The notes under the pieces are model-generated. The model was not told the DNA's origin, ran no database searches, and saw only the letters and a program-made list of their open reading frames with translations. Shown one piece after another: positions 51,989-61,702 of a DNA stretch of 64,000 nucleotides (positions are counted from its first letter, which is position 1; each line of letters opens with the position of its first letter). The stretch is taken from the NCBI GenBank assembly GCA_031835245.1, contig JAVKOQ010000132.1:1-64000 (forward strand), in the 5' to 3' direction. Source of the stretch: Balamuthia mandrillaris. Taxonomy: Eukaryota > Discosea > Longamoebia > Balamuthiidae. A program made the translations under genes and the position numbers.

Positions 51989-53043
51989 ATCTCGTTGAAA
52001 AAACAAAAGCCATTGGCCTTTGGACGATTTCCCTTTTTTTTTTTCTTTTTGGGCTGGATGGTGTGCCTCTTTGTTTTTTTTTATCGGGTGATGCATGACT
52101 TCATAAGGAGTTGGGGATGAGGAGCTTTTTGTAGCGACGGAAACGCATTGCCTAATGCGAAGCGGCGCGTATGCCTATTTTTAGTATTCGGAGATATTTG
52201 ATGTACATATTTGGACACATCAAGAAAACTCCGTCGAGATCTTACTTGAAAATGATGACGTGGATTTCAAAAAACAAACCGGAGATGAAAATTTTTTATC
52301 ACCCAGCAACGCTCAAATTAGTAAAAAAGTTTAAATCTATCCATTTGTGCCGGCCAACCCACTCAGGAACGAAAAAAATAAATAAAACGCGTAGTCTTAA
52401 GTTGGCCAAAGAAAGCGAAAAAAAAGAAAAGAAAAGATACGACAGAGCAAAAAGAAGAAGCGAAACCGATTGGATTGAAAAGACTCTCTAAACGTACGAT
52501 TTACTATTTATTTTTGGTTCTTCCCTTAAAGCTTGGTGTTTTTTTTTTTTTGTTGTTGTTGTTGTTCATCCCTTTTTGTTTTTCTGGTCGTGTGGCTACA
52601 GTTTGGAGATTGCGGTACTACGTTAAATTGTTTTCTACAAAAGAATCTTCAGCACATTCAAACGTACGATTTTTCATCTTCTCTTTCTCTCTCTCTCTTG
52701 TATTCTTCCTTTTATTCTCTAGCCATTGGACGTTTGGCTAGAGAGAGAGAGGGCGATGGTTTTTTGAATCATCACGCACATCTTCATTTTTCATCTTTTC
52801 CCCCTGAACCTTGCCTAACTTTATCTTTATGTTTCCTGTGCAGAATTCTGTTTTTCATTCATTTCAACTCCACACCACACCCCTCTCAACTGCACCTATA
52901 GCTACATTCTGAAAATCCCTTTTACCGCGTTGGACAACTCAAGGAGACAGAAACGACCCTCCTCAACAAATCCCCTAAATCGATTATTATTTGATACTTC
53001 GCATTTTGATACTTGCGCGCACGTAAAAAAACGAAAAACCAGC
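51989..53043. other. Intergenic region, no gene seen
   Basis: About 1.05 kb with T-runs, a GTT microsatellite (52551-52565) and a CGCATT-GCCT-AATGCG hairpin at 52144-52159, related to the palindromes at 24052-24231. Short frames here have no domain. The final part is likely the promoter and leader of the 53044 gene. Confidence 0.5.
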
Positions 53044-54993
53044 ATGCTTGCGCATCAATCGTACCCCTTGCACCCTTCGGGACCAGGTGGGCTTGGTACC
53101 GCTACTTCCTCCTCGGCTGCCACCAATAATTCTTCTTTCCTGTTGGAGGCTGCGTCTGGCATGTGGGACAACTTCTTGACCGTCCCTGGCAACCACTCCA
53201 CTGGGGGAATGCCCTCAGTTTCTGACCCTCAAGGCGCCGTTGGTGCGTCCTCCTCCGCAGGTTCAGCCACCCTTCAGCAAGTGCTAGAGTCCGTGGGGCT
53301 TTTGGACCAGCAGGACAAGTTTAACAGCTTGACCTCCTCGGCCTTCCTGGCTTCCTATTTGTCATCAGAGTATCCTCCCTCCTCCTCTGCTGCGGCTCCT
53401 ACCTTCCTGCAACAACAGTTCTTGGATCCGCCCGCTGTTGTCGCCTCTTCGAATGGATATTCCCACCACAACCACGGTGGCCACCCTCACCACCATCAAG
53501 ATCCCCACCCTTCTTCTTCCCAGGCGGACGAGCACGACTATTCCGAACAAGCTGGTCACGTGGACTATCATCACACCAGCTCTCCCAGTTCCTCTGGTGG
53601 CTCCAGCTCTGTGCCGACCTCCATCCCTTCGTCCCCAATTTCCGCGCCGGCCTCTCCGCACAGCTCCTTCTCCACTGGTGTCTCCGCCCCTAAGCAATGG
53701 AGACTCTGCGTGAAAGCTCCTCCCTGTGGTGCCTTTACGGGGGGTTGCTTCTACCTCTTTGCTGACCCAGCTGGGCGTGTGGCGGAGCTCATCCCCAACA
53801 TCGAGATGAAAATCTGGGAGCTTTATCACACCTTTGTGCAGGTGGACAAGGTGCAGACCACGGATGGAGTAGACCTTCCCCCTTCCTTCATCGTTGAGTC
53901 TGTCTTGAAGAACCACTCCTTCTGCTCCGTGCAGTACAGCTTCTCCCCCGAAGTGGTTCGCGCCCAGCAGCTCCTCATGAACTCCCAAATGATGCCGGTG
54001 GTTCCCGCGCCCACTCCCGCCCTTGACTACTTTGGAATGGCAGCACCGCCTATGCATCACTCTCATCACCATCACCAGCAGTACGCCCATCATCAGAGCG
54101 ACTCCCCTTCGCCTGCTTACCCTCACAAACAGCAGCAACATCACGTTGAGGTGGAAGCGGAAGAAAACATCTGTTTCAGAGAGTCACCCCCTTCCAAAGT
54201 CATTCAGAACAAGGAGTTTAGTTTCAGCGTGAGCCTTCGGCGTCGCGGCCAGCGATGGGCCTCTCACTCCAAAGGTGGCGGCAGCGGTGGCAACCGTCCC
54301 GCCAAGAAACGACGACGCGCTGGTAGCAGCACTGGCGGTTCTTCCCCCAAGGTACACCCCAACGGCGCTGCCTCTGTCCACCCGAACGACAACGTGTGGG
54401 GCGCCCCTGTGGCCGTGCCGGACGAAAGAGGGACCCCCTACAGCGACGACGAAGTGCCGGAGGTGCCCGTCGAGGTGGTCATCGAGGAGGAGGCCGGCGA
54501 CATCCTCGAAGCCAAGGACTACAGCATCCGCAGCTCTGTCCTAGATAAGTTGGGTGGCGTTTACGTCTTCTTTGTTAAAATCAAGAAGAACAGTCACTAT
54601 GGCCGCACCCGCTTTATCATCAAAGTTCGGGAGTGGACCGGCAGCAGCGTTCACAACTACAGTCCCTTCTCTCCTCATCATCACTCTCACTCTCCTGAAC
54701 ACACAACGCAAGATCCTAGCTATGACAGCAGTGGAGGACCTCCTTCCTCTCCTCCTTCCTTTGGAAGCGGTGGCTCTTCTTCCTCGCCTTCTTGTTCTTC
54801 CTCTCCAGGACCTTCATCACCTTCATCTCCCGGTTCTGTTGTGGCGGCTCACAACAAAGTACCTGGCAGTGCGCCCTCTCCTTGGACACGGAGGGAGACC
54901 GACGTGAACTTCCTCTGTTCCTCTCCCATCGTCGTCGTGTCCAAGGAGAGGAAAGGAAAGCGCAGGAGGATCAAAAACGACGATGGGGCTTAA
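53044..54993 (+). CDS. Unknown protein, possible DNA-binding transcription regulator
   Basis: One exon, about 650 residues from ATG 53044 (MLAHQSYPLHP); upstream codons in frame lack an ATG. Three ordered blocks sit between disordered Ser, Pro and His-rich segments. The first is WRLCVKAPPCGAFTGGCF, with a beta-rich feel. The second is LPPSFIVESVLKNHSFCSVQ. The third is DYSIRSSVLDKLGGVYVFFV with YGRTRFIIKVREW, which reminds me of the immunoglobulin-like fold in Rel, p53-like or Ndt80-type factors, but I cannot name the family. RPAKKRRRAG is a good nuclear signal. An internal acidic stretch EVPEVPVEVVIEEEAGD could activate. It ends KERKGKRRRIKNDDGA. Confidence 0.6.
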   Translation: MLAHQSYPLHPSGPGGLGTATSSSAATNNSSFLLEAASGMWDNFLTVPGNHSTGGMPSVSDPQGAVGASSSAGSATLQQVLESVGLLDQQDKFNSLTSSAFLASYLSSEYPPSSSAAAPTFLQQQFLDPPAVVASSNGYSHHNHGGHPHHHQDPHPSSSQADEHDYSEQAGHVDYHHTSSPSSSGGSSSVPTSIPSSPISAPASPHSSFSTGVSAPKQWRLCVKAPPCGAFTGGCFYLFADPAGRVAELIPNIEMKIWELYHTFVQVDKVQTTDGVDLPPSFIVESVLKNHSFCSVQYSFSPEVVRAQQLLMNSQMMPVVPAPTPALDYFGMAAPPMHHSHHHHQQYAHHQSDSPSPAYPHKQQQHHVEVEAEENICFRESPPSKVIQNKEFSFSVSLRRRGQRWASHSKGGGSGGNRPAKKRRRAGSSTGGSSPKVHPNGAASVHPNDNVWGAPVAVPDERGTPYSDDEVPEVPVEVVIEEEAGDILEAKDYSIRSSVLDKLGGVYVFFVKIKKNSHYGRTRFIIKVREWTGSSVHNYSPFSPHHHSHSPEHTTQDPSYDSSGGPPSSPPSFGSGGSSSSPSCSSSPGPSSPSSPGSVVAAHNKVPGSAPSPWTRRETDVNFLCSSPIVVVSKERKGKRRRIKNDDGA

Positions 54994-55085
54994 ACTCAAC
55001 TCTTTTTTTTTTTACAAAAAAAAAGAGAGAAAACGAGCATTCCACATGTTTTTCCAAACCAACCATCAATGGTTGTTGGTGTGGA

Positions 55086-55122
<37 letters not shown>

Positions 55123-55524
55123 ACTCCGGTGGATTTTCAGAGAAGGTATCAAGAACACATCCCTCTCTTTTTTTTATTATTATTTAAACCTAGTATATAT
55201 TCTGTTTTAGCAAAGCGGTTGTTGCGTTACTCATCGATTCTCTCAATGCAACAGTTTTTTTTAAAAAGTATAACCTCGCTCTAACCCTTTGTTGTATGTA
55301 AAATTATTTTATGTATTCTATAGAGACAAACTTAAACCCATTGTGTGGCTTTCTTTCTGTCTTGTCGTTTCTGTCTAGTCGTTGCTTGTCGTTTCTTGCT
55401 TTCTTTTCTTTCTTTCAACTCTTTTTTTTATTAACAAGGCATTCTCTCCCCCCACTTCCTCTTACAGAAGTGGGGGGGGGGGGTGCATGGTGCTGCGCCA
55501 TCCATCCACCTTCATTCCTTTCGT
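54994..55524. other. Convergent 3' gap with (CT)n
   Basis: Between the stops of the 53044 gene and the Ki-67-like gene. A (CT)n tract lies at 55090-55119 and a poly-G run near 55472-55482. No gene seen. Confidence 0.5.
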
Positions 55525-57344
55525 TCACTCTTGCGAGGAGGAAAGCTTGGAACGCAGTGGGGTGCGTTGTGGCGTTTTTGTTCTTTTCGCTCTTCGAACG
55601 GCAAACCGACGTCGAGGAGTGGTGGTAGGAGTGGCGGCTGCTGCGGCGGTTACGCTTGCTGCAAACTCTTCTTCCTCCTTCTCAGCGGTTGCTTCCGCTG
55701 TTGCCTTTGTTGCTGTTCCTTCTTCCTGGCTTTCGTTGGTCAAGTCAACCACTGCACACTCGGCTGCCATTTCTTCTCCTTCATGCTCTGGTTCTTGTTC
55801 TTGGGCTTGAAGTGGAGGTAGAGCCTCGCTGGTCTTCTTGTGGTGATGCTCCGGCTCTTCCTCTTCTGGCTCAAGATCAGAGGAAGCCAGCGGATCGCTG
55901 CTGTACCCGTCGTACTCTGCTTCACGGTCGAGAATGGGGTTGTTAGAGCGGATGTTTGGCACTATTCGTTCTTCTTCTTTCTCTTCTTCTTTTTCCTCTT
56001 CATCTACCACCACAACAACTTCTTCTTCAACAGGCGGGAGAGAGGAGAAAGGTCCCTTTGGAGGATAAGAGGAGGAAGGCTCCTTGGGGATAGTTGTTGC
56101 TGGTGGAACAAACTTGCCGATGGGCAACAACATCAAGACCTCGCCATTGTTGTTGTTGTTGTTATTCTTCTCATGGAAAAGAATGGCCTACAATAGACGA
56201 GAAAGAAAGAAAGAAACAGACAAGAAAGAAACGAAAGAAAGAACGAATGAGGGAAAAATGAAACGCGAATGAAGATAAAGGGAGGATTACCTGGGGTTGT
56301 TCTGTAGTGTTGCTGGCAGGATTGGAGAGGAGAGGCTCCCATGCGTAGTCCGCTGCGGAGAGAGCAGGGCTGGCTCCTTGTGTTGATAGAAATTGAGCAA
56401 TGACCGATTGTAGATACTCCTATTTGTATTCAAAGTTCATTCAGTTTCTTAAAAGAGACGAAGAAGAAGAAGAACAAGAAGAAGAAGAACAAGAAGAAGA
56501 ACAAGAAGAAGAAGAACAAGAAGAAGAAGAAGAAGAACAAGAACAAGAACAAGAACTTACGGGCGGTAATGCACTTGCTAATTGTTGCAACAATTGCGTA
56601 ACGGACTGGCTAGGTTTTTCAGTTGAGGAAGACGAACCTGGCTCGTTCTTGCCCTTTGCGTTGTTGTTGGTTGATGTTGCCTTTTTGCCTTTTAGTGGTG
56701 TGGACTTTGTTCTTCGAGCTAACCTTTTGCGCACAGGAGTGGAGGCCACCGGTCGTCTGTTCTCCTTCTCTGCCGCCACTTTATACCAGAGAAGAGAAGA
56801 AGCAAACGAGAAGAAAGAATATAAGAACGAAGACGAGAAAGAGGAACATATGAAAGAACACAGCGACGAACCGTAACGAAAGTGACAGTCCTTGATGTGG
56901 AACTCGTCTTGGTCGTTCAAGACAATGGGTTCGTTGACTAAAACGCTTTTGCCGCCGACTTGTTGGTAGACAAAGTTTGCTCGCTTGTGACATGGAGAGA
57001 GCCACACCTGTTGTTTTATTTTTCGATGCGGAAAGTAAACCATAAGATGCATACTTACTAGTTTTGAAAAAAACGGCAGCACCAACAAACCTGGTCGTCC
57101 CTGCCGATGGTCACTTTGGCCAACAAACCGCTGACTCCATGTATGTTCAGCCTAATATCAAACATGTCATCGCTGCAGTGAAACAAAAAAAATGAGATGA
57201 CTGAGGCTCAGAAGAAACAATAAAGAGGAAGGACACAACAAAAACAAAGAAACGGTACTTGACTCCAAAGAGCAGCATTTGGTTTCGCAAGGGAGCCTGG
57301 AACAGCGGCGTATCGCCTTCCAACCCTTCAATATAACCATCCAT
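55525..57344 (-). CDS. Ki-67-like FHA-domain protein
   Basis: Ki-67 coats mitotic chromosomes. About six exons. The first exon (MDGYIEGLEGDTPLFQ... LLFGVKY) runs into DDMFDIRLNIHGVSGLLAKV, VTIGRDDQ|VWLSPCHKR, VNEPIVLNDQDEFHIKDCHF and RY. I align this to the Ki-67 FHA pattern LFGRGIECDIRIQLPVVS...VNG.....L..GDVI.I.DRSFRYE. The conserved phosphate-contact Arg and Ser/His look replaced. Then comes ENRRPVASTPVRKRLARRTK, basic and with S/T-P sites, a Ser-rich linker, and a Glu-rich tail ending RTPLRSKLSSSQE. An E2F-type box lies upstream of its ATG. No Ki-67 repeat seen. Name is based on motif comparison from memory. Confidence 0.6.
56458..56556. repeat. (GAA)n with GAACAA units in the Ki-67-like gene's intron
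   Basis: CTT/GTT on the sense strand. Same style as the kinase and dynamitin intron tracts. Confidence 0.9.
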
Positions 57345-57476
57345 CCTTTTTTATTAAAAAAAATACAGAAAACAAACAACTCAAAAGAACCTCTTTCTTC
57401 TCTCTTTTACTGTTGTTTTGTTTCAAATCTTTTTGTTCGTTTAACGGAGTTTTTGTGTCTATAAAGGGCTTAAAAA

Positions 57477-57487
57477 TGGCGGGAAAA
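57477..57487 (+). promoter_or_regulatory. E2F/DP-type box between Ki-67-like and USP38 genes
   Basis: TGGCGGGAAAA preceded by AA. It lies 133 bases from the Ki-67-like ATG (57344) and 167 from the USP38 ATG (57654). Could act on either. Confidence 0.55.
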
Positions 57488-57653
57488 TATGGTATTTCAA
57501 AAATGTTAATTCCTGAAAAGCTTTGAATATTCTTAATTATTCAAATTCTTTTCGTTCAAACCATTCTCATCATTCTCTGCATTCCAACAGCGAACAGTGA
57601 AGTTGCAAAGCAATAAAAAGAAGTGAAGAAGAAGAAACACAATCGAATCGCTG

Positions 57654-58347
57654 ATGGAGAAAGTGCTTCGCGGGATCTTGCTCTCCACGCACCCAGAAAG
57701 CCTGAAACGGACCCTCTTCCAACGGGTCATCCAAGCCAGCAAGCCTCCGACCACCCCTGAGGAATGCGCCGCGGCCTGCGAGCTGGCCGTCGAGCTGATG
57801 CTCCGCAGCGGCATCACGCCGTTGGAGCTGGACGTGGGGGAGGCCGTGCTGAGCCATGCCGTTGCGTCTGGCCAGAGCTTTGTGGCGTACTTTCATACAC
57901 GTCGTTTGCTGGAATATCTTGCTGAAACGGTTCGTAAGGGCGGGAGGAAGAGAGTTACCATTTTTTTAGTCATCTAACGTTTCTTCTTCTTGTGCTTCTT
58001 CTTCTTCTTCTTCTTATTCTTCTTCGTTGTGGTCCAGTCATTCAGTCTTGCAAACACCATTCGTTTCCTTCGCTGTGTATTAATGCTGAAAGGTTTGTGC
58101 TTAGCATACTTCAGTCTTCTCTCCTCTCTTCTTCCCTCATTACTCTCTTTTCTCTCTCTCTCTCTCTCTTTGCTTCTGTATCTCTCTATCTGCTTGTTGT
58201 AACATGAACCTATCATTTAGGCAAGGCGGAGGGAGCTACCCTTCAGAGAGACTGCACGAGTTTATCGCCTTGGCTCATCTCTCTCTTAAGAGAATCTACT
58301 ACTGCTGACATTCAGGTAATTTTTTTCACCCTTAGTTTGTTCTTCTC

Positions 58348-58397
<50 letters not shown>

Positions 58398-61053
58398 CTT
58401 CGCTCTTTACTCTGTCTCAAATTTTGACGTTACGAAAAGGTGGAAATGGCAGGTCTGCTAAGGGATGTACCTCAACTGCGTGCAACCGTGGCAACAAGCA
58501 TTGATCTTTCACAACTGTGTCTGGAATGGATGGCTCGTATCTCCTTTGAACCCACCAGCTCTGCTGCTGAGAGTTTTAATATCCACGCCTCTGCTCTACT
58601 TGCTTTGATAATTTGTCTCTGGGAAGGAAGGTATTGATGTCCTTTCATTCCTCTCCTTGCTTTTCTTCTCTTACGCTGATATCTCTATCTCTTGTGATGA
58701 CTTGTTTGGCAGACAAGACAAAACTTTGACTGGATTAGTGCAGTTATTCATGTTACTGTCGAAAGATGGTGCGCCAAGGCCAGGCTTCGCTCTGGCTAAC
58801 GTGTTGTGCAGCGTTCACTCCAGCTACATCATTGCATGTGCAAGCCTCCTTACCGATCCAGCCTCGCAAGTCAAAGACTCTCAAATTTCGAGCTTTCTGC
58901 GATGCATCCTGAACTGGCCTTTAACACCAACCATAGGTGGCTATCGCCTCTTCTCTTGGTTGCTTTGTCTCTCTTTTAATTGACCATTTGCGAACAGGAG
59001 AATGGGTAACTGGCCTGCTGCAAGCTTTAGGACAACACGCAAAGTTCAGTTTGATGTGTGACGTAATAGAAGGATCTGTTCATATTGGTATCTCTCTCTC
59101 TCTCTCTCTCTCTCGTGCTCTCCACTATCGGCAAACTCTTATCCTATTGCTTACTCTATTCTCGCTATTAGCGCTAAATCAGATATATGTACCCGCGTTG
59201 AGAGAAGGAGCCAGTAAAGTCTTAGAACACATGTTGTTAGGCTTTCAACACAGCCCGGATATTTTTCATGCTCTATTGCCTTCCCTTTTGCCACTTCTTC
59301 ATCACCTTCAAGCTAATATTTTGACCGAAAACAGCAGTAGCCAACAAGAACAAGAGAACAACAAAAAAGCGCGAGTGGAGCAACCTGTAATACAATTATC
59401 ATCATCGTTGCTTGCGGTAGATCATGCGTTGCTTCATCGCTTGCTTACATTATTTGCTGATGAAGATAGCGATATACATGCTTCTAATTCTGCTGCTTCT
59501 GCTTCTTCGCCTTCTTCCTCTTCTTTTTCTTCTTCCTCTTCTGCTTCCTCTTCTTCTTCCTCTTCTGAAGCAACAACCGAACATGGCTCAAATTGCAAAT
59601 CTGAAGAAGTGCTAGTAACAAAAGACGCCTTGTGGCGGTTATGTAGAATGATATACGTGTTGACGTTTCATCACAGCGGGTATCCTGAGCTCTACACTCC
59701 TATCTTACAACTGTGTGACAATTGTTGTTCCAACTCTATTATTGCCAACGCATCTGAAAAACCTGTACGTCTTCTCTCGCTCTCTCTCTCTCTCTCTCTC
59801 TATCTCTTCCCTTTCTTTTTCTGATAGTTTATGCACAGTTACCACCATCCGAAGAAGACATTCGCAAGTTACTCGCAGACAAGGCATGGACGAGTCAAGG
59901 TCAATTTCTATGATATCTGCTTCTTCTTCTGCTTATATTGCCTAGCTGATCTATTGTTTTTTTCAACAGAGAGTGCATTGGTAGGCTTGAGTTCATCGTT
60001 TGTCAACGATGCTGCGTTGAAACCACGACAGGGCATTCAACCAACAGGGCTCATCAATTTGGGAAACACATGTTACATGAACAGTTTTTTGCAAGCCCTT
60101 TTCATGACCGACATGTTTCGTAAAACCGTTTTGAAAGGCTCTCGCCTAACCGCCGGCCAAGGCATCTTTTCTGAGCTACAGCGGCTGTTTGCTTATCTCC
60201 TCCTCTCTCAAAGAGGAGCATACCGTCCTTCTCGCTTTCTTGGTACACTCCCTTCACAATGGCGAAGTGGTATCCAACAAGACGCCAGCGAGTTTGGCAA
60301 GTATGTTCTTTCAAAACTTTCTTCTTTTTTCAACATCTTAATTCTGACTTATTTGTTATCAAAAGGTTTATGTTAGATGCGATAGAAGAGCAAGCTCTTT
60401 CTGAAAAAGAAGCCGCAGATCGTATACGCGCTTTCAAAGGAACTCTCTCCAATACCATTCAATGCACATCATGTGGGTATCTATCAGCTCACAGCGAGTC
60501 TTTTGTAGACCTATCTTTGTCGTTTCGCGAGAATGATGGCGGAGGAAACGGAACGGAGAACTCTTTGGAGGACATGCTAGATCTTTTCTTTGGCGTCGAG
60601 AAATTAGAAGGAGAGAACAAGTACTCTTGCGGTCGTTGTCACAGCTTGCAAGACGCTGAAAAGGTTTCTTCTTCTTCCCTCCTCCTCCTCGGTACCACTT
60701 TTACCCTTTGCTGATTCTCTCTTTAGCGATATTCTATCACGGAGCCACCAGAGCATATGGTACTTACGCTCAAGCGGTTTTCCTACGATTGGAAGACCAA
60801 TACCAGAACCAAGATCATGAAACAGGTCTCCTATCCACTTCACCTCGAGATACCGGTCACACCATCTCCCGAATCTTCTCAAGCTCCCACTCAAGGCACT
60901 CCAGCTGCTGAACCGGAGCAGCGGCTATACTCGTACAGTCTCTATGCTGTGATCATGCATTCCGGCACGTCTGCTCATCATGGCCATTATTATTGTTACG
61001 CTCGCTCAAGCGCTCTTGCAGCTCGCCAAGGTATCTGTTCTCCCTATATGCTT

Positions 61054-61088
<35 letters not shown>

Positions 61089-61553
61089 CCTTCTCTATTT
61101 GTTTGCTCACCTGTATTCTTTATTGAACGAGCAGGTGAAAAGGGAGGACGAGAAGAAGAGGAAGCCAAAGATTGGTTCCTTCTGAACGACAGCATGGTCA
61201 GCAAGAGCAGTTACTCCTCCTTCCACCAAATCTCTCAACGCTTCGGGCGAGACGTGCCCTACATCCTCTTTTACACACGGCGTGGACGAGAAAGCGAGCA
61301 AGAAGACGAAACGGCTCCAACACAAGCACCCTCCTCGCTGTCCAAAGAAGTGATGGAAGACAACAAGCGGTTCCTCAGAGAACAAGAGGAGCACGTTCGA
61401 CAGAGCGTCAACCGAGCGTATCGTTACACCTCCACTCGAGGTTATCATGGAGGCGGAGGATCGCATTATCGTCACTGGGATGATGAAGACAGAGAAGATG
61501 GAAGCGGAGGAGGATTTGGTTTTGGAGGAGGTATGCCTCATTTTGTCTCTTGA
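57654..61553 (+). CDS. USP38: Ubiquitin-specific protease 38 family deubiquitinase
   Basis: USP38 removes ubiquitin from nuclear and immune-signalling targets in animals. About fourteen exons, near 1,000 residues. The N-terminus MEKVLRGILLSTHPESLKR matches the animal sequence MDKILEGL...HPLPLKR. The middle is alpha-solenoid: HMLLGFQHSPDIFHALLP matches human USP35/38. The catalytic domain has GLINLGNTCYMNSFLQALFM (Cys box), QQDASEF, a zinc-ribbon CTSC...CGRC and HMVLTLKRFSYD, then SAHHGHYYCYARSS (His box) and WFLLNDSMV. A Gly-rich C-terminal tail, FGFGGGMPHFV, echoes the GGGGGFNTVGR tail of human USP38. A Ser insert sits at about 59490-59575. Introns carry CT tracts (58347-58391, 61050-61085). 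Shares a short promoter with the Ki-67-like gene. Confidence 0.92.
58347..58391. repeat. (CT)n in a USP38 intron
   Basis: Sense-strand CT tract upstream of the exon starting VEMAGLLRD. Confidence 0.9.
61050..61085. repeat. (CT)n in USP38 last intron
   Basis: Sense-strand CT tract between the ARSSALAARQ exon and the GEKGGREEEE exon. Confidence 0.9.
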
Positions 61554-61637
61554 AAACTTTAAAAAAAAGGAAGAAAAAAAAGATATAATAATAATAATAA
61601 CTAAGAAAAAGGAGAAAGAAACAAAAAATGCATCAAA

Positions 61638-61649
61638 TGAATGCATTCA
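61638..61649. repeat. TGAATGCATTCA palindrome in a convergent 3' gap
   Basis: Perfect 12-base palindrome between the stops of USP38 (61553) and VPS26 (61703). It shares the GAATGC/GCATTC core of the 24052-24231 array. Confidence 0.8.
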
Positions 61650-61702
61650 CTTTTGATGAAAGCAACGCAGCAACAGAAAGGGAGAAGTTGAGGGAAAGGT
61701 CT

